Positions 1 to 9,916 of a stretch of DNA of 64,000 nucleotides are shown here, in pieces (within the stretch, counting starts at the first letter, position 1; each line of letters starts with the position of its first letter). Origin of the DNA: Sipunculus nudus (Eukaryota; Annelida; Sipuncula; Golfingiida; Sipunculidae). Below the pieces are notes generated by a model that had not been told where the DNA came from, did no database searches, and saw nothing but the letters and a program-made list of their open reading frames with translations. The DNA lies in NCBI GenBank assembly GCA_026874595.1, contig CM049306.1, forward strand, positions 38,812,019 to 38,876,018, in the 5' to 3' direction. Position numbers and translations under genes: made by a program.

Positions 1-1219
1 CCCTCTTCAAGAGTAGTTCCTGCTCTGGGTACACAGATGGCGCTTTGTACCGGATATTCCTGTATGGCAGGACTTGCAGAGAAATCGACTTTATGCCAGT
101 CTGTGCTGGAATAAAACACTTTGTACTCATTCGTTTGCCAGTGTTTGCCGGACTCTTCCTTACTAGCTTTTATTGTACTGAGCCACTTCACCTGACGGGC
201 ACCAATTGTACCCGGTACCACCACCCGTATAGGGTAGCCGTGGTCACGTGGCAGCTCCTTCCCGTTCATTTCGAATGCCAGCAGAACGTCACGATTTGGG
301 TCCAAGGCAGTTTCTGCAGGTATTGAGGCACCATAATTCACCCCTGTCATGTCCTTATCCAAAGCCTCGAACTGAATGTGGTTTGCCGAGTCCCCATTGA
401 CCCCTACATCCCGAAGTACATCACACAGTTTCACGCCAGTCCATTCAGCAGTGCTTATCGCATTAATGTCGCATGCGCCGCCTTTCACTTCCCGATGTTT
501 TGACATGTCATTTCTTCAACCGCCAGCACACTGAATAGTTGCGATTACATTGTGGACCTTGAATTTATTCTTAAGGTCTGACAGGGAAAAATCGACCGTT
601 TTCTCCTGATCTTCTATAGAAACCTTCAATCGGTATTTTTCAGCATCCACCTTAGGGACAGGCATATGATTCCTGATAAAAAACAATTCGTTTGGAGTAA
701 TGAACTGGTTTACAAGAAGCTCTTGGCGAGGCTCTCCAATGTACGGTTTAGCACTGCTAATCTCTAACCCAGTGTGTCGCGATGGATCGTTCACGTAAGG
801 GTCAGTAGTGTCCGTCGTTGGGACGTTTTTCTTGATATCTACTGGATGGACGTTCCCGATTCGCATCTCATCCAGCAATGTTAATACAGTTTCCCCGTTG
901 TGGATTCTGTACAGGTCCCAGAAGGGTTCAATGGATCCTCCAGCCGCGCTGAGAATACTTCTACCACCGGGATGTCTTTCCACAAAGTTCGTGATGTCAT
1001 AAACACCGTTTCTAACCGTTACCCAAACCCCTGAAGACATCTCTGTGTGCTTACTGATTTCATCCAATCGGAAATCCGGTAAACCGACCCTCTGCTGACC
1101 TACATTTGATTCATATCCTGTAGTTACTACCTCCTCTTCTCCGAAGTCTTGGTCTTCTGTCCTTGCCTGGCTTTTCTCTGGCTCAAGATCCGCATTTTTG
1201 TACCAATAGTGAACGCCTC
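1..1219 (-). pseudogene. SUOX: Sulfite oxidase paralog 1, large catalytic exon, one in-frame stop, runs off the left edge
   Basis: Read on the minus strand, the exon opens after a good acceptor (CATTCTTTCCAG, ending at 1220) with the same phase and position as the intact paralog at 18149. It encodes a linker, a cytochrome b5 domain (haem ligands in HPGG and YRIHN) and the start of the Moco domain (FFIRNHMPVP, then IQCAGG). Codon 518-516 is TGA where the intact paralog has AGA (Arg), right after the Cys-Ala-Gly-Gly of the Mo-ligand loop. Beyond it the same frame stays open for 171 codons to the window edge and still matches the paralog, with the catalytic-Tyr block (NEYKV), the SAICVPRAG block and no frameshift. 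Joined to the exon at 6715-6490, the product would stop at about 309 residues, keeping presequence and haem domain but losing Mo catalysis. It may be a young pseudogene, a truncated b5 protein, a segregating null allele or a base error. I am sure of the family; the functional status is open. Confidence 0.9.
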
Positions 1220-3109
1220 CTGGAAAGAATGGATTACTAAATTGTCACATATACCCCGAACGGTTCAATAACAAACTTTACTTAACAATATGAACTGTCA
1301 AGGATGAAGTTCAATAATGCCGGTCACAACTAAATATTTTGACTTACGTGTTTCAGTAGACAGTAATGTGTTATTACTGTGAACACCCGATGTTGCAGAC
1401 ATCTAAGATGGTAACTTGGAAAGGAAGCAACGCAGTCAGTGTAGCATCGTTATAGTAGGTCTGAGGAAATATAAATACATCCAGGATACCTTGTGCATTC
1501 TTTTGTGCAAGTGTGGCATAATCTATACCTACTTTCTGATATAAACAGCCGAGCCAGGGTTCACTGCTCTTCCGCTAACACTGCATTTCTCATCATTTAC
1601 AATGCAAAACACAATCTCTGAGAGAAGTAATGGAAGGACAGAGTTCGAACGTGTGGCGAGTACTCGATTACAATTTCGCACGAGTATAAATCGGACTCCA
1701 GTAGTAGGGTAATAATAAAGGTATAATAATTATAAGCAAGGAGATCATATACACGTTTTTTGTCCTTCTTGTAATATCAGTCGTTTCGAAAATAGTTACA
1801 TACAGTTCGGCACGCGTAAAGTTCATTACGCCTACTTAAACGATATCGACTGCCTTAGCTGTTAGTCTGTTATTAAACCTACCGGCTTTTAAAAACCTCC
1901 AATTCTACTACAGTATAACCTCGAATATCTGGATGGTTCGGGCAGAGGCGTCAGTATGGGACAGGGAGTTATATTTCCCCCAACTTTTTGGAAAGTTGTA
2001 TATGGTCAATGAAAACACCCCCCCTCCCCCCCCCCCACTATTCAGAGAACATTATTTTTATATTGCGAATGAATTATAGTATTAATCAAGGGACCCATGG
2101 GTCAGGGCGCTCGGCTGTTATATATGATAAAACAAATGATTTGGGAATGAGGCACATGCTGGTTTTGTGTGGTAATAAATATAAGCTTTATTATGAGTTG
2201 CATGAAAACATTCATGAATACATTTTGAAAGTATCTGCACTGGTATTCAAATACTTTCATTTTTACCTGAATTCCCATTCTTATGCAATAAAATTTTTTA
2301 ATGCAGTACATATTCATATTCGTATTCAAATACATTTGCAAAGCATTCGCACCATGTCTAGTATTTAGTCAGTTTTAGCCAAACAATGATGTTGAGAATC
2401 CAGAATATACAAAATTCACAAATTTAAATAATGATCATAAGTACCTGATTTTATGGCTTTTATTTACATTGAAAAAAATAAATGTAAAATATTCACTTCG
2501 GACTACTTTCATATTAATCTACACACACGACACAGTAGGAATCTAGATTAATATTATCAACTTTGTCTATCATTAATTTCCTTCATATGATCCCTAATGA
2601 TTAGTAGTGAATAATATGATTTATTTTTTATCATTAAAATTGAACTGAAAAATACCATAGGTGACTGCATGGTGTTATTTGGAATAACATTGACACTGAC
2701 ATTATATCCATCCATACAAGATTCTTACATCATCAGTAACTGCAAGTTAATTTCCTGTTACTCATCAACTCACAAATTCCTTTTCTATTAATTTTTCTTT
2801 AATTTTTTATTAAAAACCAATAAATATTTATTAATTTATTGTTTATTGTTATGTTGTTTTTCAAAACAACTACAAGATGAGTTGGGTTGGACACCTGGAT
2901 CAACTGTGGCTGGGCAATAGCTGCCAGGCTGCCCCAGTGTATGCCTCGCCTCAAGCGTGCATAATCTGCTGAAAGGTCAACAAGGTCAACATACAAGTGA
3001 CTGAAGAGGGGTTGGGTAGAGCCTGGGTCTGACATGGTCTCATTAAAACATTAATAAAAGCTACAATTTTTGGCCAATTTCTTTCAGCTTTCTAAACTAC
3101 AAAGCTGAA

Positions 3110-3645
3110 ATCTTTATGTATGCATGATATGAAAATTATATCAACAGTGCACTCAGGAAACAAACGTGGCATGGTCAAAATTGGGCAAAATTTAAGGTAC
3201 TAATTTTATATTTATACTAATAACTTATAAAATTTGAAAAATTCAGACCTAAATTTTGGTATACAATTGAATCTTGATTAAATAATGTTACCTCCCTGAC
3301 AAAAAATCTCTAGCTTCAGCAAAGTAAATATATTTCTTGATTTTTTAAAAAGTGCATTATGATTGGGCCCATTACTTAAAACAATTACGCAATACTGAAA
3401 TCATTTCTGGCATGTGCATATCGAATGTATAGAAAAATATGTATATTATATATGATCAAAGTCAGATCAGTGGTTTTATATTAGGCAGTCTTAAAGTGTA
3501 ACAATGGGTTTTTAATGGAAAAATTAGGTTTTCAATTATATCTCGAAGGAATTACGTTCTAGTGACCAAATTCTTGGCATGGTAAGGGATTTTTGAGACA
3601 TCTAACCGTATGCCAAATTTAGGGAACTTAGAGCTTAAGCTGGGG
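3110..3645 (+). repeat. Same interspersed repeat, copy 1, more diverged and lacking the hairpin end
   Basis: It shares GGCATGGTCAAAATTGGGCA, ATTGGGCCCAT, GTGGTTTTATATTAGGCAGT and GACATCTAACC in order with the next copy, but stops near 3645 without the GACGGACGG run or hairpin. It sits head-to-tail just before copy 2. Confidence 0.75.
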
Positions 3646-3699
3646 AGCTGAGCTCCAGCAAACTGCATAACACTAGCTTGATGTAAACAATATGTGACA

Positions 3700-4415
3700 T
3701 GGTGCTTGAAAACTTGAATAAAAACTACAGTTTCAAATTTTTGATGTTAACAATTGAAATGCTAACAAAAACATGCTTTGAAAATTAAATTTACAGCAGT
3801 TACAGGGGGAAAAAACGTGCCATGGTCAAAGTTGGGCAAAATTTAAGGTACCAATTTTTTATTTTTAATAATATATTAAAAAATTTAATAGATTTTGATC
3901 TAATTTTGGGTATAAAATTTAATTTTGATTAATTAAAGTTATATTGCTGGAAAAAGTGCATAGCTTTAACAAGTTTTGTGTAAAGTGATCAAATTTCTTT
4001 CCTGATTATTTACAAAATGCATTACGTTTGGGCCCATAACTTTTTTAAATTATATAATACAGACCTAATTTCTTGCATGTACATAGGAACTATTTAGAGG
4101 ATTATTTATGGTAAATATGAGGAAAAACAGATGAGTGGTTTTGATATTAGGCACTCCTGAAGTGTAAAAACATGTTTTTAATAAAAAAAATGCGGTTTTC
4201 CTTAATTTCTCAAAGGAACGAAGTCGCAAAGACCCAGTTTTCGGCTTGGTAGGAGATCCTATGGACATCTAACATTATGCCAAATTTTGAATACCTAGGT
4301 CTTACAGTTTCAAAACGTGCCACATCTACTGACAGACGGACGGACGGACAAACGGACGGACGACGGACAATGGACCACGACTATAGCTCAGATGACTTAT
4401 AGTCAGCTGAGCTAA
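3700..4415 (+). repeat. Interspersed repeat of about 700 bp, copy 2, with 3' hairpin
   Basis: It contains ACGTGCCATGGTCAAAGTTG, GTTTGGGCCCATAACTT, CAGATGAGTGGTTTTGATAT, a GACGGACGG simple run, and ends with a hairpin (TAGCTCAG / CTGAGCTA arms, inner TGACT-TAT-AGTCA). The copy at 58870-59588 matches throughout. It lies in the SUOX gene 1 intron. Not coding. Left edge approximate. Confidence 0.85.
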
Positions 4416-4629
4416 TAAAATTATGGACTTTGGTTTCATTCATGAGTTTACTAATATATGGAATATAATATCTGAACCTTGTTTCAAATTAACATATTAT
4501 GGAAACACAATACGTTTTTTTCTCAGACCTTATACTTAATTGTAATACAGCTGAAATGTGATCCAGAACATATATTTGAAATGTGTCATACAGACGCTCA
4601 TGTTTTTGAAATGTGTCATACGGACACCA

Positions 4630-4634
<5 letters not shown>

Positions 4635-4697
<63 letters not shown>
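4635..4697. repeat. (TA)n microsatellite
   Basis: About 63 bp of alternating T and A followed by GT-rich sequence. Open frames through it are artefacts. Confidence 0.97.
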
Positions 4698-4701
<4 letters not shown>

Positions 4702-6489
4702 ATATGTGTGTTTGTGCGTCTGTGTGTGGGTCTACGAGTCAACCCCCCCCCCCTCTGGAAGATGTATCGATTGGGTTTGGGTCATATCAACGGTCCATTA
4801 TGCTGATGTACTGGACGTACGTGAGCAGTCTCTTTAGTACTATGTCTGTTACACATTATTTTGAATTCTGCAGCCTAAGCATTAACAATAATTTATATTA
4901 TACTTAAACATAAACTGACAAATTCCTCTTTCGGCCTACATACAACTTACTAGTGTACTTTTACTTTTCGATAAAACAAGAATATTTGCGGTTTCTTATT
5001 TCAAATTTCGCAAAAAGGACTTTTCGGAAAAAAGGAGAAACGAAAAATCGAGGTTCTTTCAATTAAAGCTCTGGCAGCAATGTTTTCAGAGCCATAAATC
5101 ACCGAGCCTCTATGGCGTCAATTTCTAATTTATGAACAGGCCTGCAAGTGTTCAGGCCGAAATCATAACTGCTTAGCAAATCCAACGAAACAAATGTAAA
5201 AATACCTTGTTCCCTCTCACACTGAACAAGAACGCATGCACCAGAATCGGCGCAAGTTCATATGGCTTTATAATGTGATTTGTCAGGTTCTCGATGCCCT
5301 ACCACAGAGGCCAGACTTCTCCCGGCTGCCGCGAAGAACACGTGTACGCGAGTCATCTAATTGGTCCAATTGCCTAATTCATTATGCATGAAATAGACGC
5401 CAGAACGGCTCGTTTGATCATTATATTTCAATCGACCAGCTAATTAAAAAAATACCCTACATTAGTCGCTAAAATGTATCTGGAGTCCGAAAATAATGAT
5501 TCATTACTGCACACTGAACTTGCTTCAAGCCTTTTTGAAATTTCTTGCAAAAAAGAATCCATGTGGACAAGAAAGATTTTGTATATATAAAAACTTGAAC
5601 ATGACAACATTTACACACCCTATTGTAAATAAATCATGTCGATGTACTGAAAGATCATACTCGGATCTGTTACTAAAACTCTAATTAATTATAAGAAAAC
5701 ATATCTATATGTATATACATATGACTTTTGTTTGAAACTTCATTCGATTCCCAATACTTCTGATATACAAGTTAAACTGTCTTCCAAATGGTGAACTAGT
5801 GGGACATTTAATCATTTATAAGAAATTGCCTTGGAAAGATCATCTCTAATTAAATGAATTGTATTTCTAATTAAATGAATTGAGAGCATCGTGTATTTAA
5901 ATCATATTACACAAAGGTGGACTTATTTTCAATTATCGTCTTATTCAGATAAATCTGATTGCCAATTTCACGCATTTCATTTGCGACAGAAAACGCTGTT
6001 AACCACCGACTTATTATTTCTTTCCAATTTTCCACGTTGAGTAAACATTATAAAGGGGCTTTTTTTCTCGAGAGACGCATTGACATTGCCCCAATAAAGA
6101 GTTGATAAAATACGAGCAAGTAGCAGTACAACACATACACGAATGAACAGATAACACGACTATCAAATATCATGTTAAGTGACAGAGCAGCTGGTCGCCG
6201 GCAAATTATAAGAAAAAAAATACGTACCTTGTTCCATATGACCATGGTTACAAAGTGATCAGTTACTATACCCACCTTAAAGAAAACGTCTTTCTTTATA
6301 GCTTTAATGAATGACCGTAGTTTCGCACTGCAGTCATTTGATGCTTGAAAGAGGTTTCACATTATTCAAACCAAATATTCTTTGACATACTAAGCCGTAT
6401 CCCGCGCCCACATGTATACTCCGGGAATATGTGGGAGCGTAAACGATCTTTTATTTAATAACAGAACTGGCGTCCACAAATAGACTCAC

Positions 6490-6715
6490 CCGTTATTGCT
6501 GCTGCGCCGGCCCCAACACATAACACAGCGACCAAGGAACGTGCTTGTCTGCTTTGACCAGAACTAAATCTGACCTTACGTTGACTCTTGTAAGGAGCGT
6601 GGCCCTGTGATGGTCGGGCTAAAGCATGGTACCCCTCCGTACTCCGGGGACCGTGAATTATCAAATTCCGTCGACCTGAAGTGAGGCGAGGTGCCGTCAC
6701 ACGTAAGCCCGTCAT
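6490..6715 (-). CDS. SUOX: Sulfite oxidase paralog 1, first coding exon (mitochondrial/IMS presequence)
   Basis: ATG at 6715-6713 opens 75 codons plus one base, ending at 6490 before the donor GTGAGT (6489-6484). The peptide is Arg-rich and poor in acidic residues at first (GLRVTAPRLTSGRR), then has a hydrophobic stretch at about residues 61-74 (LVAVLCVGAGAAAI). This is the shape of a bipartite presequence for the intermembrane space, as in vertebrate SUOX. The single trailing G joins the two leading bases of the exon at 1219 to make Gly. The exon is 226 nt from the ATG, the same as its paralog at 53610-53385, and shares HALARP.QG, the hydrophobic tail and the first 18 intron bases with it. 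A pyrimidine-rich acceptor (CTGTTTCAG, ending 6726) lies 10 nt before the ATG, so an upstream noncoding exon is likely; I did not find it. The intron to the next exon is about 5.3 kb. Confidence 0.82.
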
Positions 6716-6727
6716 GCTGTTACAACT

Positions 6728-8080
6728 GAAACAGATGTATTGGCAACAATGTTTGTTGACATTGTGTCAAGAGCCTGTGATTGACTTGGATATCTCGGAC
6801 CTTTGCGATCTCAGACCACACGGAGTTTTCGGGCCACTGCGATTTCGGAAAACGGGCCGACGATCTCGGACCACGATCCCAATATCTTTGCCACGTTCTT
6901 GACCCCATTTAAAGCAGTGACGACTTCTTACGTATGGAGGATTTTGTTGTTTGTTTCCAAATATTTTTGTTAAAACCTAGAAAGGTCTTCCAAGTTATAT
7001 ATATATGCTGATTTCAATATCCCTGTTATTTTAATTCTTGAGATGAAAAATTTTCTAGCGCTATTTCGGCCCTCTGACATTAGAGAGTCAACGACTTGCG
7101 TACTCAGCGTCAGGGTGCCCTTAATGGCATCCTTCAACAATAACTGCACTGTAAGGCGCGATCAGGATGCAAATATATTCGTCATTTTGACAACGCTTCC
7201 GGGTTACAAGAACGCGACCACTTGACATAAACAAGACAAACCGTTAGCTTTTTTAGTATATTTTCTAACAACATATACCATATGCGAAAAAAAAATCCGT
7301 TTTAACTCAACATATTGGTAAAGCCCTTCACATGTTTGTTGAATTTCTGACCTTATCAATACAAGCAAGGCTTGCACGGGTTCCCGGAATACTGGCAAAT
7401 TGTAAGGGATACAGAAAACTCGTTAGCATATAGAGACTGCTTTTCAGTTTGGTTTGTCAGTTCACATGTATTTTTTGTCAGTTCATCATTCGAGCATTAT
7501 CGGCTGTTTGACAAGACATCAATGTAACAGGATGGGTGGCATTGTAAAATATCTTCCAGTATGGCTTATATCACGACTCAAGCTTACCAGCCAAATATAA
7601 ATGCCTATACCTTTTTAAACGTAATACCCAATCCAGGTTAAGGATCAGAGGGATTATGGTATAAATGATAGACAACTTATCAGAGCTAGCAAAAGGTCAT
7701 CCGGCCTCGACTCACTCGAGTCCAATCATTCACATTCGGAACACCTCGGCCGACCGTTGCCGATCAGGTCTCGGATGTATGTCTGGCCCAATGATACACA
7801 ACCAATTATGGTGTAGTTCGCCGGAAATCCTCCACGGTTGCCATTTCTACTGACTCGTCAAAGAAAATATCATAGTTTCCCCAAAGAATGCATTATTTCC
7901 CATAATAATGTGTATTATATGAGCTTGTTATGTTGTTAAACACCAAATATGACCAGATTCCGACAGTAATTTAATGAGAAAGTTCATGCAGTTTATCACA
8001 AATGTCTCCTTCATCTCCCATTCAGGGTGGACTTCCTGGCGTGAACTGTATCCTTGTGCGGTCCAAATGAGTATACCTTC
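6728..8080. other. Upstream of SUOX gene 1, nothing recognised
   Basis: It should contain the promoter and any 5' noncoding exon of gene 1. A minus-strand CTG then GTAAGC (about 7590) below a CCAAT-type word (about 7722) is one weak candidate. No coding sequence seen. Confidence 0.4.
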
Positions 8081-8536
8081 GATTTCCACCTCTGTTTCCT
8101 AGATCAGTGTTGTATCAAAGCTTTTAAGGTAGAATATGTGAGGACTGGCAGTACCTATACACAAAATACATTGTTTAGCTCTTACAAAGGGCAACTGCAC
8201 ACCAGAAGTGCCCTTTGTAAGAGCAATACAATGTATTAGATTTCCACCTCTGTTTTTTAGATAAGTGTTGTATCATAGCTTTTAAGGTAGAATATGTGAG
8301 GATTTGCAGTACCTATATATACACAAAATACATTGTTTTGTCTTACAAAGGGCAACTGCACACCAGTAGTGCCCTTTGTAAGAGCAATACAATGTATTAG
8401 ATTTCCACCTCTGTTTTTTAGGTTAGTGTTGTATCATAGCTTTTAAGGTAGAATATGTGAGGATTTGCAGTACCTATATATACACAAAATACATTGTTTT
8501 GTCTTACAAAGGGCACTACTGGTGTGCAGTTGCCCT
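8081..8536. repeat. Three tandem units of about 160 bp, each with a long hairpin
   Basis: Units start at 8081, 8239 and 8400 with GATTTCCACCTCTGTTT. Each carries CTTACAAAGGGC, a 17-base loop and, in units 1 and 2, the complementary arm GCCCTTTGTAAG. Including outer AATACATTG / CAATGTATT pairing, the arms reach about 28 bp. Unit 3 breaks off at 8536, where its right arm should be, and its loop is reversed. Confidence 0.9.
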
Positions 8537-8966
8537 GACCTTAACCCTGCCATGCCGGAATACTTTTCATTGCCTGCCTATTTACTTCCGAGGTGTTCCG
8601 AGTGCGATCAATCAAGGAGAGAATGACCTGTCATTTAATTTATATAGTGAATGTTCTAACCCACACCCAAACAGGTATAAGGGATCACACAAACTCGCCT
8701 TCTGTATATAGACAAGGGAAACTCCCGCCCAGCAGCCAGTCACCCCATAGTTTAGATTCTATTCGCCTGCCGTATCAAGACGCTAACGAGAGCGACGCCA
8801 GTGTAAGTACTTTACGTCATACCTTTCCTGCATGGTGTTCGGCTAGTATACAAGCATATTATCGAATACCTGACAACAATTAAAGCTGATTAATGCCCTG
8901 ATTAGACTAACTTTATGCATGGTAAGATGTTGATTTCGACGGCGACTCGGACGTAAGCATGATCAG

Positions 8967-9845
8967 CAGTGTCAAAACCGCAAATCGGCAGATAGATCAA
9001 AGCCCGAAAGTTGTTAAACCATGAATCAGTGACCAGTGAGTTTTCCGGTGTCAATGATGCTTTTGGCCACACCTCAGGACGTCGGTGACGTGGATGTATG
9101 GATGATAAAACAAGTGATATTCTTCAGCATGCAGATATCAGCGAGGTTAAAAATATAGGCCTACGGTTTCCGAGCTTCGATAAGGTCTCCATACTGAAAC
9201 CCAGCTTAATTGGGTCAAGTGGCTAATCGAGATTTGAGATGAATGGAAAACAAAATGCCGAGGAACCATACTTCTCCAGTTATGCGAGTTGTCAGAGGAA
9301 CTTATCGTTCGGTACAATCTAAGCTGCCACGGCGAAGGGCACAGCTGTACATCGAGGCAAACTCATGCTTATAAGCTTTTCACTTCAACATAATGTTGAT
9401 CACACCAACATTTCCCGCCATTCATTAATTACGGTTATAAGCGCCATCTGTGATCCAAGACCTGGAACTACTCAAGATGAAGACGAGAATGAAGTAACAT
9501 TAGGGTCGGCAACGGATGTAATGTCTTTAATTCACAACAGATGGCGGTATACCTTGACACACAGCCAAGCTGGAACAAGCGCAACAAAAAAGCCTTAACG
9601 CATGATATACAGCCAAGCTTCAAAGGGCCCAGCAAAAAGGCCACAGCACATGGCATGCGGCCCAGTCTGAACACAAAGGCTACCAGCAGTGGGCGTGATT
9701 TATAAGGGTGACAGGTTTCCCAGCATAAAAAAAGTAAAAGTAAAAGAGGTAAATGTGTGCACAGTGTGACATGTTTTGTAATACTCACCCATGCACAGTT
9801 GATGGGGAACATAAGCGCTTAAATATTTATAGCCTAGCTCCATAT
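8967..9845 (+). pseudogene. SUOX: Decayed sulfite oxidase relic, opposite strand to both genes
   Basis: Collinear matches to the catalytic exon run along the plus strand, broken by stops and frameshifts. At 9104-9145 the peptide DKTSDILQHADISE matches VKLSDVLRHAGINE of gene 2. At 9233 FEMNGK matches YEMNGK, in frame with the previous block after a 10-codon loss and a TAA. A +1 shift then gives MPRNHTSP and MRVVRGT against LPRDHGYP and IRVVVPGT. At about 9395-9500 HNVD and SAICDPRPGTT keep the exact 21-residue spacing of gene 2. At about 9531-9590 TDGGI, then TGA for Trp, then HTAKLEQAQQK matches STDGGKTWHTADLEQTEQK. At 9685 CAGCAGTGGGCGTGA matches the QWAW block. Weaker matches reach about 9845, near the C-terminus. 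The start at 8967 (QC.NRK) is weak. A unit of about 46 bp is repeated two to three times at 9559-9685. No cytochrome b5 or presequence part was seen. Confidence 0.8.
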
Positions 9846-9916
9846 GATCCAGGCCAACAACAGGTGGTAATTTGACGTAGAAGTGTCACATTGGGGATAG
9901 CTGGATGCATAAAAGA

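Larger units (their letters stand above)
1220..6489 (-). other. SUOX gene 1 intron
   Basis: The acceptor end is at 1220 and the donor GTGAGT at 6489-6484. It contains the two interspersed repeat copies and the (TA)n tract listed separately. 1220-3100 and 4900-6300 are AT-rich with no gene seen. A segment of about 125 bp (about 6346-6470) is absent from the same place in the gene 2 intron. Confidence 0.75.

Noticed and set aside
273-275. Tyr-to-Phe in paralog 1 as a natural version of the human Tyr343 active-site mutant
   Set aside because: Counting along the human protein from Arg160 and Cys207 puts AYEMNG at about 293; Tyr343 is in the DYK/EYK block and is conserved in both paralogs.
516-518. 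TGA read as selenocysteine
   Set aside because: The paralog has Arg here, not Cys; the adjacent Cys is the Mo ligand and is present. No SECIS search was possible, but nothing suggests it.
4479-4907. A 142-codon plus-strand frame
   Set aside because: Its centre is the translated (TA)n microsatellite (Tyr-Ile repeats).
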